In this document: piece after piece, positions 8,726-19,402 of the stretch
How the letters are laid out: each line of letters opens with the position of its first letter
How positions within the stretch are numbered: position 1 is the first letter of the stretch
Source of the DNA: Candidatus Rokuibacteriota bacterium
GTDB lineage: Bacteria; Methylomirabilota; Methylomirabilia; Rokubacteriales; CSP1-6
Direction of reading: 5' to 3'
Length of the DNA stretch: 64,000 nucleotides
NCBI GenBank assembly: GCA_003220535.1
Contig: QHSU01000055.1
Span: 248,001-312,000, forward strand
Position numbers and translations under genes: made by a program
Notes under the pieces: model-generated
What the model was told of the DNA's origin: nothing
Databases searched by the model: none
Seen by the model: only the letters and a program-made list of their open reading frames with translations

Positions 8726-9930
8726 GCGGAGCGAGACCGGAGCCCGCGGGCGCCGAACGCGAGCCACCCGGCGGCGACCCACGCGAGCGTGCCGTCGAAG
8801 AGAAACGCGCCGGGGATGCTCACGGCGGCCAGGGCTCCGGTCACGAGGGGACTGGCGGCGGTGCCGATCTGCAGGCCGAGGCCCAGCCAGCCGAACGCAG
8901 CGCCGCGGTTCTCGGCGGGCACGATGGCGGCTCCCAGTGAATACGTCAGCGTGATCGCGGCGCCGAGGCAGAGCCCCACGAGCGTGCGCAGCACGAGCAG
9001 GGTGAGCCACCCGCGCGCCAGCGCCATCGCGGCGCAGAGCGGGCCGCCGACGAGCAACCCGATCAGGAGCAGCCGCGCCGCCGGAATCTCGCGCGCCAGG
9101 CGCGCGGCGACGTTGGCCGAGGCGGTCGCCGCGATGGCGCCGATCGACACGATGGTGCCGGCCGTGGCCGCGACCTTCTCGAGACCCGGCATGTTCGCGA
9201 CCTCGAGCGGGATCAAGAGCGACAGACCCCGATCGAGGAACTGAGCGATGAAGAGCAGCCCCACCACCGTCGGGAAGTACGGGTACTGGAACACGCCGCG
9301 GAGCGGCAGCCCCGGCGCCGGCCCGCGCGGCGTCCCCGGCGCGCCCGGCGCGACCTCCTCGAAGAGCACGATCAGCCCGAGCAGCGCCACCGCGCAGAGT
9401 CCCGCCGTCGCGAAGAAGGCGTAGCGCATCCCGAAGTGCGAGGCGACATATCCGCCGATGGCCGGCCCGACCGCGACGCTCAAGAGCTGGGCCGATTGCA
9501 CCATCCCGATCGCCGCCGGCACCTTGTCACGTGGCGCCGAGACCGTGGCCAGCGCCATCGCCATCGGCGTAAATCCCGCGAAGAGACCCATGATCAGGCG
9601 CGCCAGAAAGAGCTGTTGCACCGAGGTGACGAGCCCCATGGCTGCGACGATGACGACAAACCCGACCAGCGAGCGGATCAGCATCATCTTGCGGCCGAAC
9701 CGATCGGCCAGGCGGCCGAAGAGCGGCGACAGGAACCCGGAGACGGCGGGAGTGACCGCCGCCTGGAGGCCCGACCACAGCGCGATCTTCGCAGGATCCG
9801 TCACGCCGAGCTCTCGGATGTAGAGCGGCAGGAAGGGCGAGAAGAATTGGAAGCCGACGAATGAGATGAAGACGGTCAGCGTGAGGGCCCAGACGTTGCG
9901 ACGCCAATCCGCCGGAAGGAAACGCCTCAT
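8716..9930 (-). CDS. MFS transporter
   Basis: Major facilitator of 404 residues with about twelve hydrophobic helices. The conserved loop between helices 2 and 3 is visible as GFLSPLFGRLADRFGRKMML, close to the G-x3-D-R/K-x-G-R-R motif. The start is ATG at 9930, whose ATGA overlaps the stop of the AMP-forming ligase, so the pair is translationally coupled. This suggests that the transporter imports (or exports) the acid that the ligase activates, which is inference. A far longer open frame extends upstream of 9930 but lies inside the ligase gene and is not coding. Confidence 0.85.
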   Translation of the reverse strand: MRRFLPADWRRNVWALTLTVFISFVGFQFFSPFLPLYIRELGVTDPAKIALWSGLQAAVTPAVSGFLSPLFGRLADRFGRKMMLIRSLVGFVVIVAAMGLVTSVQQLFLARLIMGLFAGFTPMAMALATVSAPRDKVPAAIGMVQSAQLLSVAVGPAIGGYVASHFGMRYAFFATAGLCAVALLGLIVLFEEVAPGAPGTPRGPAPGLPLRGVFQYPYFPTVVGLLFIAQFLDRGLSLLIPLEVANMPGLEKVAATAGTIVSIGAIAATASANVAARLAREIPAARLLLIGLLVGGPLCAAMALARGWLTLLVLRTLVGLCLGAAITLTYSLGAAIVPAENRGAAFGWLGLGLQIGTAASPLVTGALAAVSIPGAFLFDGTLAWVAAGWLAFGARGLRSRSAQS

Positions 9931-11600
9931 GGGCTCGCCGGGCGCGCGGACGCGCCCGCTGGGCCGCGCTCCTTCGCGAGCATCTCGGCCAGCCGGAGCT
10001 TCTGCACCTTGCCGGTGTCGGTGACGGGAAGCTCTTCCCGACGGAGCACGCGGACCTCCTGGGGTACCTTGAACGCCGCGAGCGCCCGTCGACAGAAGGT
10101 CCGCAGCGCCTCGGGCTCGGTGGCGTGCCCCTCGCGGAGGACGACGACCGCCGCGATGATCTCCTCGCGGCGCGGATCGGGCAGGCCGACCACGTACGCC
10201 TGCTCGACCGCGGGATGGCCGAGCAGGACTTCTTCGACCTCGAGCGGCGCCACGTTGATCCCGCTGGTCTTGACCATTTCCTTGATGCGGCCGCGGAACC
10301 GGAGGTAGCCGTCGCCGCCGATGAAGCCGAGGTCGCCGGTGACGAGGAAGCCGTCGGCGTCGAAGGCGGCCGCGTTCTTCTCGGGATCCTTGTAGTAGCC
10401 GGGCGTCAGGTAGCCCCGCACGAGGATCTCGCCGACTTCGCCCGGCGGCAGTGGGCGCCGTGTCTGGTGATCGACGATGCGAATGTCCATGCCGGGTAGC
10501 GGTGTCCCCACGGTCGCGAGCCGCCGATCCTCGGGATCGTGCGCGTCGGTGACGGCGCAGTTGCCGTAGCACTCGGTCAGCCCGTAGACGTTGCAGATCT
10601 CCCGAGCCCCCAGGTCCATGACCATCTGTATCGCGGATGGCGGCCCGATGGCGGCGCCCGTGCGCAACGAGGAGAGGTCGCGCCGCCGGCGATCGGGATG
10701 CTCCGTGAGCGCCAGCGCGATGTTCGGCGTGCCGTAGTAGACCGTGCAGCGCTCGCGCTCGATCAGCTCCAGCGCGCCCGCGGCGTCGAAGGACTCTTGC
10801 AGCACGAGCGTGCCGCCGTGGGTCATCACGGCCAGCAGCGCGTTCGCGCCGCCGAAGCTCCAGAAGAGAGAAATGCCCATCCACATCCGGTCGGCCGGCG
10901 TGAGGTGCTGACGCTCGCCGATATTCCACATGTTCTCGATGAGGCCGCCATGCTGGAGCTGGACCCCCTTGGGGGTCGACGTCGTGCCCGACGTGTAGAG
11001 GATGTAGGCGACGTCGTCGGCCTTGACCGAGCGCTGCGCCGCGTCGATCTCGGCGTCGCCCACGCTCGCGCCCAGCTTCCACACCTGATCGAACCTCACG
11101 GGCGCGTCCGCGCGCCTCACGGGCGCGTCCGCGCGCTTGCCGGCCGCGCCGACGTTCCCAACGACCACGACCCGGCGGAGCTGCGGCAAGCGGTCGGACC
11201 CAGGGCCGCCGAGCTCGGCCAGCATCCCGAGGTAGTCCTGCCCGGCGAAGCGCTCGACCGCGATCAAGGTCGTGGCGTCGGAGTGATCGAGCACGTAGGC
11301 GAGCTCGCGGGCGCGCGACCATGTGCTGACCGGGACGAGCGTCGCCCCCAGCAGCGTCACCGCGAAGTCCACCAGCAGCCACTCCGGACGGTTCGGCATC
11401 AGCAGAGCGACCTTGTCGCCGCGACGCACGCCGAGGCGATGGAGGCCCTTGGCGAGCTGTCGGACTCGGGCGCGGGCCTCGCCGTAGGTGAGGCGGTCCG
11501 TGGCGCCGACGATGAACTCGCGCACCGGATCGAGCACGGCGATCTCGTCGAGCAGATCCGGCAGACTGCGGCTCCGGGGCGGGGTCACTTCTTGCATCAT
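9927..11600 (-). CDS. AMP-forming acyl-CoA synthetase / ligase
   Basis: Adenylate-forming enzyme of 557 residues that would activate a carboxylic acid with ATP and CoA. The ATP-binding P-loop is ILYTSGTTSTPKGV, followed by GLTECYG, the hinge and motif region YLRFRGRIKEMVKTSG, and the C-terminal lysine in PVTDTGKVQKLRL. Two ATGs (11600 and 11597) sit together; no clear Shine-Dalgarno sequence or start-proximal promoter is visible, so the start is uncertain. A perfect 21-base tandem duplication adds seven residues (RADAPVR twice) before the P-loop. It is coupled to the MFS gene. The substrate cannot be inferred. Confidence 0.87.
   Translation of the reverse strand: MMQEVTPPRSRSLPDLLDEIAVLDPVREFIVGATDRLTYGEARARVRQLAKGLHRLGVRRGDKVALLMPNRPEWLLVDFAVTLLGATLVPVSTWSRARELAYVLDHSDATTLIAVERFAGQDYLGMLAELGGPGSDRLPQLRRVVVVGNVGAAGKRADAPVRRADAPVRFDQVWKLGASVGDAEIDAAQRSVKADDVAYILYTSGTTSTPKGVQLQHGGLIENMWNIGERQHLTPADRMWMGISLFWSFGGANALLAVMTHGGTLVLQESFDAAGALELIERERCTVYYGTPNIALALTEHPDRRRRDLSSLRTGAAIGPPSAIQMVMDLGAREICNVYGLTECYGNCAVTDAHDPEDRRLATVGTPLPGMDIRIVDHQTRRPLPPGEVGEILVRGYLTPGYYKDPEKNAAAFDADGFLVTGDLGFIGGDGYLRFRGRIKEMVKTSGINVAPLEVEEVLLGHPAVEQAYVVGLPDPRREEIIAAVVVLREGHATEPEALRTFCRRALAAFKVPQEVRVLRREELPVTDTGKVQKLRLAEMLAKERGPAGASARPASP
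11094..11135 (-). repeat. Perfect 21-bp tandem duplication inside the ligase gene
   Basis: Two identical 21-base units lie head to tail at 11094-11114 and 11115-11135. They keep frame and give the peptide RADAPVR twice, in the region between the N-terminal subdomain and the ATP P-loop of the acyl-CoA ligase. Confidence 0.85.
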
Positions 11601-11696
11601 AAGCGAGGTGCCAGGTCGGCGCCTCGGCCGCGCGTCGTCCTGCCCAGCTTCGGGCACGTTACGCGCTCGGCCAGATGGGCCGTACCCTCGCATCCG

Positions 11697-11900
11697 ATGG
11701 ACGTACAGGCGCGCAAATGGACCCGGGCCGAGTACAGTCCTCACGCCACGGCCATCCGCCTGGTCGAGCGCACGCTCACCGAGGTCTTCGGGCCTGGCGG
11801 GGACGTTCGGTCGCAGATGCCGGTGGCACTCGACGACGAGTCCGAGCCGGAGCCGGACGTCGCGGTCGTGCCCTTGACTCTCCTTCGCGCGGGGCGCTAA
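11697..11900 (+). pseudogene. Uma2-family (DUF820) nuclease remnant with internal deletion
   Basis: A 67-residue open frame joins the very start of a Uma2-type restriction-fold protein (ARKWTRAEY) directly to its middle (VERTLTEVFGPGG, QMPVALDDESEPEPDVAVV). About 35 residues, including the first acidic part of the domain, are missing between them, and the C-terminal half after DVAVV is gone. The SEPEPD segment that normally contributes active-site acids is present, but the fold cannot be complete. Uma2 proteins are common accessory genes in high-GC environmental genomes. I read this as a decaying copy, not a functional small gene. Confidence 0.65.
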
Positions 11901-11903
11901 CCT
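11898..11903 (+). promoter_or_regulatory. Candidate -10 box for leaderless sulfurtransferase mRNA
   Basis: TAACCT lies exactly 7 bases before the GTG at 11911, which has no Shine-Dalgarno sequence. The TANNNT box at this distance is the arrangement known for leaderless mRNAs in some other phyla. No -35 is evident. Confidence 0.4.
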
Positions 11904-11910
11904 GCGCGTC

Positions 11911-12780
11911 GTGTCCTGGAGCAACCCGCAGTTCCTCGTGGAGACCGACTGGTTGGCGGCGCACCTCGACGACCCGGCGCTGCGCGTGCTCGAGTGCACC
12001 ACGATCCTCCACCCGCTGGCCGAGGGTGGCTATCGCGCCGAGTTCGGGCGCGCCACGTGGGCGGCCGGGCACATCCCCCGGAGCGGATTCGCCGACCTCA
12101 CCGACGACCTGTCCGACCGCGCGTCGCGCCTGCGATTCATGATGCCGCCCGTCGAGCAGATGGCGGCGGCGATGGCGCGGCTCGGCGTCGGCGACGGGTC
12201 GCGCGTCGTGCTGTACGACCGTGCGGTGAACATGTGGGCGGCGCGCGTCTGGTGGATGCTGCGCGCGGTCGGCTTCGAGCCGGCGGCGGTGCTGAACGGC
12301 GGCTGGCGCAAGTGGACTCACGAGGGCCGCCCGACCTCCATCGAGCCGTGCTCGTATCCGCCGGCGCGCTTCGTGGCGCGGCCGCGGCCCGACCTGTTCG
12401 CCGGCAAGGGCGCGGTGCTCGCCGGCCTCGGCGAGCGCGCCACCTGCGTCCTCAACGCGCTCGGGGAGGAGCAGCACCGCGGCACCGGCGGCGTCACGTA
12501 CGGGCGGCCCGGGCGCATCGCCGGCAGCGCGAACGTCCCGGCGCGGTCGCTGGTGGACCCCACGACCCACGCCTACCTGGCGCCGAACGTTCTGCGCGAG
12601 CGGTTTGCCGCGGCGGGCGCGCTCGCGGCCGGGCAGGTGATCACCTATTGCGGTGGAGGCATCGCGGCCAGCAGCGACGCCTTCGTGCTGACCTTGCTCG
12701 GCCACGAACGGGTGGCCGTGTACGACGCGTCCCTCTCCGAGTGGGCCACCGATCCGACGCTGCCGATGGAGACCGGGTGA
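11911..12780 (+). CDS. Sulfurtransferase (rhodanese / 3-mercaptopyruvate type)
   Basis: Two-domain rhodanese of 289 residues. The N-terminal inactive domain has ATWAAGHIPRSGF, and the C-terminal catalytic domain carries the loop TYCGGGIAAS, whose cysteine would hold the persulfide. The CGGGIA-type loop is not diagnostic between thiosulfate and 3-mercaptopyruvate as donor. The start GTG at 11911 lacks a ribosome site but is preceded by a TANNNT box at 7 bases. The stop overlaps the GTG of a small downstream gene (GTGA), indicating coupling. Probably cytoplasmic, as no signal peptide is present. Confidence 0.87.
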   Translation: MSWSNPQFLVETDWLAAHLDDPALRVLECTTILHPLAEGGYRAEFGRATWAAGHIPRSGFADLTDDLSDRASRLRFMMPPVEQMAAAMARLGVGDGSRVVLYDRAVNMWAARVWWMLRAVGFEPAAVLNGGWRKWTHEGRPTSIEPCSYPPARFVARPRPDLFAGKGAVLAGLGERATCVLNALGEEQHRGTGGVTYGRPGRIAGSANVPARSLVDPTTHAYLAPNVLRERFAAAGALAAGQVITYCGGGIAASSDAFVLTLLGHERVAVYDASLSEWATDPTLPMETG

Positions 12781-12962
12781 CGGGCGGCTCGCGGGGAGAC
12801 CGCGAGGATCACGGCTGGCAGAGGCGGCTCCTCGCGACCATCGAAGCCGAGTTCCGCGCCTGGTACCCGCAGGTGAAAGATCCGAAGGTGCGCCTGCACA
12901 CCGGCAAGCCGGTCGAGAAGGAGATCCCGAAAGAACTGTTCGAGCGCGGGCCGAGCCAGTAG
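12777..12962 (+). CDS. Small coupled protein of unknown function (61 aa)
   Basis: Short open frame that starts with GTG overlapping the sulfurtransferase stop (GTGA). It is rich in charged residues: WQRRLLATIEAEFRAWYPQ is likely helical, followed by VKDPKVRLHTGKPVEKEIPK. No cysteines, signal peptide or membrane segment. I do not recognise the family. The stop-start overlap and a hairpin shortly after its stop support a real gene, possibly a partner of the sulfurtransferase, but the evidence is contextual only. Confidence 0.5.
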   Translation: MTGGSRGDREDHGWQRRLLATIEAEFRAWYPQVKDPKVRLHTGKPVEKEIPKELFERGPSQ

Positions 12963-12973
12963 GGGCCGCGCCT

Positions 12974-12994
12974 CGCTCGCCCCACAGGCGAGCG
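12974..12994. terminator. Bidirectional terminator-like hairpin
   Basis: Perfect 8-bp stem CGCTCGCC/GGCGAGCG with a 5-base loop, placed in the 45-base gap between convergent genes (stops at 12962 and 13010). No T-tract on either side, so termination is inferred from position. Confidence 0.5.
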
Positions 12995-13007
12995 CCTCGC
13001 TCGCCTC

Positions 13008-13708
13008 TCACGCGCCGAGATAGGCGCGTTGGACGCGGGCGTCGGCAAGGAGCGCCTCGCGCGGACCGGCGAGCACGACGTGACCGGTTTCGAGGACGTA
13101 CCCGCGGTCGCACAGCTCGAGCGCCTCCACGACGCGCTGCTCGACGAGCAGGATGGTGAGCCGCCGCTCGCGCCGGATGCGATCGATGGTCTCGAAGATC
13201 TGCTCCACGATGCGGGGGCCCAGGCCCTGGGAGGGCTCGTCGAGCAGGAGCAGATCGGGCTGGGCCATGAGCCCGCGCCCCAGCGCGAGCATCTGCTGCT
13301 CGCCGCCGGACAGCGATCCGGCGAGCTGGCGGTGGCGCTCCCGGAGAATCGGGAAGAGCCCGAGCACCTCGTCGAGCGCTCGCGCGCGGCCGGCGCGCGC
13401 GGCGCGGCGAAAGGATCCGAGCTCGAGGTTCTCCATGACCGTGAGCGAGGGGAAGACGCGCCGGCCCTCGGGGACGTGGGCGATCCCGAGCGCGGCCCGG
13501 TCGCTCGGTCGGAGGGGTCCGAGGTCCCGCCCTCGATAGGCGATGCCGCCGGTCTCGGCCGGGACCGTGCCGGAGATCGTCTTGAGCAGGGTCGTCTTGC
13601 CGGCGCCGTTCGGACCGACGATCGTCACGAACTCGCCCTCGCCGACCTCGAGCGCCACGTCGGCGAGCGCCCGGAATCCGCCGTACGACACGCCGAGCGA
13701 GGTGACGC

Positions 13709-13715
<7 letters not shown>
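13008..13715 (-). CDS. livF: Branched-chain amino acid ABC transporter ATPase LivF
   Basis: ABC ATPase of 235 residues. Walker A is GPNGAGKTT, the signature is LSGGEQQMLALGRGL, Walker B is LLLLDEPSQGL, and the switch histidine is not retained in the usual form (LLVEQRVVEAL has Gln where many have His). Length and sequence match LivF. The GTG start at 13715 overlaps the stop of the fused permease-ATPase by 7 bases. It is the last gene of the livK-livH-livMG-livF run. The Liv family also transports amides, urea or aromatic acids, so the substrate is open. Confidence 0.9.
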
Positions 13716-15481
<1,766 letters not shown>

Positions 15482-15659
15482 CCTAGTCCTCTGCCTTCGT
15501 CATGTAAAAGCCCGGGCTCCCCGTAGCGCTGGCGGCAACGGCGGGCGGGCGCGACAGGGGTCGGCAGGACCCGTTCCCGGCACGCGCCGACGGGCGTTTC
15601 GCGTCCCGATGGAGCCCAGCCGTTCCGGGGCAGCGGACGCGTGCGGCGTGTCGCCGGCA

Positions 15660-16553
15660 TCAAACCGTGCGAGCCCGGCGCCCGAAAAGTCCCTGGGGCC
15701 GGAGGTAGAGGACCAGGAGGAAGACGATGAAGACGCCGGTGTTCTGCAGCTGGAACGGCAAGACGAGCAGCGTGAGCGACTGCACCAGGCCAATGACGAG
15801 GCCGCCCACGAATGCGCCGGGGATGCTGCCAAGCCCGCCGAGGACAACCGCGACGAACATCAGCACGATGAAATTCCCGGCGACCGTCGGCTCGATCGGA
15901 TGGTACGTGGCCAAGAGCCCCCCGGCCGCCGCCACCAGCGCGATGCCGATGCCGAACGCCAGCCCGTGCATCGCCCGCACGTCGATCCCCTGGTAGCTGG
16001 CGGCCTCGGGATCGTCGGCGGAGGCCCGCAGCGCTTTCCCGAGATCGGTCCGCGTCAGGAAGACGTACACGGCGGCGGCGAGCACGAGCGCCATCGCGAA
16101 CGCGTACGAGCGCGCCTGATTCAGGAGCACCGGCCCCAGCGCGAAGGCCCGGGTCGCGTAGCCGCTGCGGATGCCCAGAGGCGTCGGCGTGAGGATCATC
16201 GTCGTCGCGTTGGTGATCACGAGGGATAAACCAAGCGTGAGGATGAGCTGGGCGTCCATCTGGCGCTGCGGATCGCCGCCACCGGTGACACGGGCGAGGA
16301 GGCCGCGGTGCACGATCCAGCCGAGCACGAAGAACGGCGGGATGGTCAGGAGCGCGCCGAGAAGCGGGTCGACCGCGCCGGAGACTGCGTAGAAATACGT
16401 CAGGTACATCCCGAGCATCATGAAGTCGCCCTGGGCGAAGTTCACGACGCGCATGACGCCGAAGATGAGCGCCAGGCCGATGCTCATCAGCGCGTAGACG
16501 CCGCCGACGAGCACACCGGTCGCGACGTACTGGACGAGCTCGGCGAGGATCAC
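15660..16553 (-). CDS. livH: Branched-chain amino acid ABC transporter permease LivH
   Basis: Inner-membrane permease of 297 residues with eight or so hydrophobic helices. Family hallmarks are GGVYALMSIGLALIFGVMRV and NFAQGDFMMLGMY near the start, and the loop RTDLGKALRASADDPEAASY. I take GTG at 16553, 20 bases after the livK stop, because similarity begins at once; the frame is open further upstream but overlaps livK. It pairs with the LivM half of the next gene to form the transmembrane channel. Confidence 0.9.
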   Translation of the reverse strand: MILAELVQYVATGVLVGGVYALMSIGLALIFGVMRVVNFAQGDFMMLGMYLTYFYAVSGAVDPLLGALLTIPPFFVLGWIVHRGLLARVTGGGDPQRQMDAQLILTLGLSLVITNATTMILTPTPLGIRSGYATRAFALGPVLLNQARSYAFAMALVLAAAVYVFLTRTDLGKALRASADDPEAASYQGIDVRAMHGLAFGIGIALVAAAGGLLATYHPIEPTVAGNFIVLMFVAVVLGGLGSIPGAFVGGLVIGLVQSLTLLVLPFQLQNTGVFIVFLLVLYLRPQGLFGRRARTV

Positions 16554-16573
16554 CGGGGCTTCGCGGCCCCCGG

Positions 16574-17794
16574 CTACTTGTGCCAGACGATCGGGCGCGT
16601 CGCGACGGCGGTCGGGACCACCGTGAAGGGCTCGCCGTCCTGCCACTGCACGATCAGAGGCGTGGCGCCCACTCGCCGGCCCCGCTCGTCGAACTTCACT
16701 CGGCTCGGGTAGAAGGCGCTGACGGCCGGCCCCGAGGAGATGTCGATCTTGGCCAGAGCGTCACGGATGGCCTTGGGATCCGCGGACTTCGCCAGCTCGA
16801 TCGCTTCCTTGATGAGCCAGACATGCGCGTAGGTGCAGAGCGGGTCCTGGGTCATGAAGGGCTCGCCCGTCCGCTGCTTGAACTTCTTGACGAGCTCGTC
16901 CTGACCCTTCATCGGATGGGCGGCCACGACCGTCTGAATGTTGTCGAGCACGTCTTTGCCGACCGTCTTCACGTACTCCGGCGTCACCAGCCAGGCGCCG
17001 ACGCCCTGGATCGGCGATTTCACGCCGAACTCCTTGACCTTCTGCAAGACCTGGATCGAGTCGGGGAAATTGGTGGCGCCGTAGAAGACGATGTCGGGCT
17101 GGCCCGAGCGGAGCTTCTGCACGATCGCGGTCGCGTCGGCCAGCGGCGGCGTCCACACGTCGTCCACGACCAGCTCGATCCCCTTGGCGGCCAGGAGCTT
17201 CTCTCGGAGCGGCTTATAGAAGAACATCGAGGCTGCGGTGTTGTCGCCCACGATGCCGGCCTTCTTGATCGGACGGTTGTTCTTCCTGGCGAGGTCGGTG
17301 ACGAGATCGAGAGCCTGCTCGGCCTGCAGCGACGACACGGGCGAAGTCTGGAACGTGTACTTGAACCCGCGCTCGGTGATGCTGTCGGCGTAGGACAGCG
17401 AGAGCCACGGCACCTGCAGCCGCTCGGCGACTTCGGTCACGCCGAGCGTGAAGGACGACAGCCATGACCCGATGCCCGCGCTGATTTTCTCGCGCGTGAG
17501 GACGCGCTGCGCCGCGCTCACCGCCTTTTCGACGCTGTCGCCGGCGTCGGCCTCGCGCAGGACGATCTTCGCGCCCCCGAGCGCCTTGATCCCGCCCTGG
17601 CTGTTGATCTCCTCGATGGCCATGTCGGCGCCCATCTTCTTGAGCTGACCTTGCCGCGCCCACCGGCCGGACAGCGGCGCGACCAGCGCGATCTTGACGT
17701 CCTCGGCGGCCGGCGCCGGCCTGATGAGCAGCACGGCGGCCGCGAGGGCGAGTGCCAGGACGACGACGACGAGGGGGCGCGCGAGAGGACGCAT
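16574..17794 (-). CDS. livK: Periplasmic substrate-binding protein of the Liv-type ABC transporter
   Basis: Exported solute-binding protein of 406 residues (peripla_BP_6 type). ATG at 17794 has GGAGGAG upstream; the first 30 residues form a signal peptide ending PAPAAE. The mature domain begins VKIALVAPLSGRWARQGQ, the family pattern, with DAGDSVEKAVSAAQRVLT and a C-terminal KFDERGRR segment typical of these proteins. It feeds ligand to LivH/LivM. It lies divergently from the 17941 gene, with an extended -10 about 50 bases upstream. Confidence 0.9.
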   Translation of the reverse strand: MRPLARPLVVVVLALALAAAVLLIRPAPAAEDVKIALVAPLSGRWARQGQLKKMGADMAIEEINSQGGIKALGGAKIVLREADAGDSVEKAVSAAQRVLTREKISAGIGSWLSSFTLGVTEVAERLQVPWLSLSYADSITERGFKYTFQTSPVSSLQAEQALDLVTDLARKNNRPIKKAGIVGDNTAASMFFYKPLREKLLAAKGIELVVDDVWTPPLADATAIVQKLRSGQPDIVFYGATNFPDSIQVLQKVKEFGVKSPIQGVGAWLVTPEYVKTVGKDVLDNIQTVVAAHPMKGQDELVKKFKQRTGEPFMTQDPLCTYAHVWLIKEAIELAKSADPKAIRDALAKIDISSGPAVSAFYPSRVKFDERGRRVGATPLIVQWQDGEPFTVVPTAVATRPIVWHK

Positions 17795-17846
17795 CGATGT
17801 CTCCTCCAGAGATCGGGGTACAGCGATTGGACCCGGATGGCCCACG

Positions 17847-17855
17847 ACTATACCA
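17847..17855 (-). promoter_or_regulatory. Extended -10 element for the liv operon
   Basis: Reading on the minus strand, TGGTATAGT gives TGn plus a near-consensus -10, about 52 bases before the livK start. I see no -35 at 17 bases, as is common with extended -10 promoters. Confidence 0.4.
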
Positions 17856-17940
17856 CCGCCCAGCGATGGCACTCGCCCGGGTGGTGGTCTAAGATCCAGC
17901 TACCTGAAAGGCAGTAGCGAGCCTATGGAAGGAGTCGGCC

Positions 17941-18609
17941 ATGGCGACGAAGAAAAAGGGCACGGGCCTCATGATGGTCTGGGCGGACGTTCCGGCGGAC
18001 AAGGAGAAAGAGTTCAATCGCTGGTACAACGAGGAGCATCTGGCCGAGCGCCTGGCGCTGCCCGGCTTCCTGAGCGGCGCGCGTTACGAAGCGGTGAAGG
18101 GCGGCCCGAAGCACCTGGCCGTCTACGAGCTGGAAAGCGTCGCGGCGCTGGAATCCGACGCCTACAAGCGCGTCCGGAGCAACCCCACCGACTGGACCAG
18201 GCGCCGCTCCCCCGAGGTGATCGGCACGACGTACATTCGGAATGTCTACACGCTCATCCATCCGAAGACCATGACGCCGCCGGTGGCCGAGAGCGACATG
18301 GCGCCGGCGCTCCAACTCGGGCGCATGGACGTGCCCCCCGAGATCGACGCCGACTTCAACACCTGGTACAACACGATCTACGTTCCGAACTACGAAAAGG
18401 TGCCGGGCGTGATTCGCGGCCGGCGCTTTCGGGCGGTGACGGGCACGCCGACCTATCTCACGTTCTACGAGTTCCAGAACCCCAAGGTCTCCGAAAGCCC
18501 CGCCTGGGCCGCTCAGCGGGACATCGCGCCGGAGACCCAGCGCATCCGGCCGCACATGCGGCACGCGGCAGGCTCGCCGGGAGTCTACGTCAAGACGTTC
18601 CAGCTCTAG
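17941..18609 (+). CDS. Duplicated dimeric alpha/beta-barrel protein (DUF4286/EthD-like)
   Basis: Cytoplasmic protein of 222 residues made of two similar halves. The first has FNRWYNEEHLAERLALPGF, the second FNTWYNTIYVPNYEKVPGV, each followed by a RY/RF strand and a YELE or YEFQ motif, as in ferredoxin-like dimeric alpha/beta barrels (DUF4286, EthD). The family includes small-molecule degradation proteins of unclear chemistry. AAGGAG lies about 6 bases before ATG 17941. An SDR follows after 26 bases and an alpha/beta hydrolase after that, so the three may form one catabolic unit. I would not assign a reaction. Confidence 0.72.
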   Translation: MATKKKGTGLMMVWADVPADKEKEFNRWYNEEHLAERLALPGFLSGARYEAVKGGPKHLAVYELESVAALESDAYKRVRSNPTDWTRRRSPEVIGTTYIRNVYTLIHPKTMTPPVAESDMAPALQLGRMDVPPEIDADFNTWYNTIYVPNYEKVPGVIRGRRFRAVTGTPTYLTFYEFQNPKVSESPAWAAQRDIAPETQRIRPHMRHAAGSPGVYVKTFQL

Positions 18610-18635
18610 GTCGACGCGACGCGGGAGGCAGAGCC

Positions 18636-19385
18636 ATGCGACTCAAGGACAAAGTGGTCATCGTCACGGGAGGCGCCAAGGGCATCGGCCGTGCCTACGG
18701 TCTCGGCGTGGCGACCGAGGGCGCCCGGGTCGTGGTGGCGGACGTCGCCGACCCGAAGCCTACAGTCAAGGAGATCGAGGCGCTCGGCGCACAGGCGCTG
18801 GGTGTCGAGTGTGACGTCTCGCGCGAGGAGGACACGCGACGTCTGGCCACCGAGACCCTCGCCCGGTTCGGTCGCATCGACGTTCTGGTGAACAACGCGG
18901 CGCTCTACGGAACGCTTACGCGCCGGCCGTTCCTGGAGATCCCCGTCGAGGAGTGGGACCGCGTGATGGCCGTCAACCTGCGCGGGCTCTTCCTCTGCTC
19001 GCGGGCCGTGTTTCCGGCGATGAAGGCGCAAGGCCGGGGCGCGATCATCAACATCGCGTCCGGCACCTTCTTCAAGGGCGTCCCCAACTACATCCACTAC
19101 ACGACGTCCAAGGGGGGCGTGGTCGGGTTCACGCGCTCGCTCGCCCGCGAGCTCGGCGAGTTCGGGATCCGCGTGAACGCGATCGCGCCGGGGTTCACCC
19201 TGAGCGGCGAGAACGAGAAGAACATGCCGGCGGAAGGGAAGGACGCGAATGTCCGGATGCGCATGCTGAAGCGCGCCGAAGTCCCGGAGGACATCGTGGG
19301 GACGCTGCTCTTCCTGGCCTCGGACGACAGCGGTTTCATCACCGGCCAGACGATCGTCGTGGACGGCGGCGGCAGCGTGCATTAG
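18636..19385 (+). CDS. SDR-family oxidoreductase
   Basis: Classical short-chain dehydrogenase of 249 residues. Cofactor loop TGGAKGIG is near residues 11-18, NNAA follows, the catalytic serine is in NIASG, and the Tyr/Lys pair is YTTSK. The Asp in VVADVAD after the second strand suggests NAD preference. GGGAGG precedes ATG 18636. The C-terminus ([16 protein letters not shown]) is family-standard. Located between the duplicated-barrel protein and an alpha/beta hydrolase on the same strand with short gaps. Substrate unknown. Confidence 0.9.
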   Translation: MRLKDKVVIVTGGAKGIGRAYGLGVATEGARVVVADVADPKPTVKEIEALGAQALGVECDVSREEDTRRLATETLARFGRIDVLVNNAALYGTLTRRPFLEIPVEEWDRVMAVNLRGLFLCSRAVFPAMKAQGRGAIINIASGTFFKGVPNYIHYTTSKGGVVGFTRSLARELGEFGIRVNAIAPGFTLSGENEKNMPAEGKDANVRMRMLKRAEVPEDIVGTLLFLASDDSGFITGQTIVVDGGGSVH

Positions 19386-19402
19386 CCGGAGGAGGACACG
19401 AC

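Noticed and set aside
11697..11900. Functional miniature antitoxin or nuclease
   Set aside because: The fold is missing both an internal block and its C-terminal half; a remnant is simpler.
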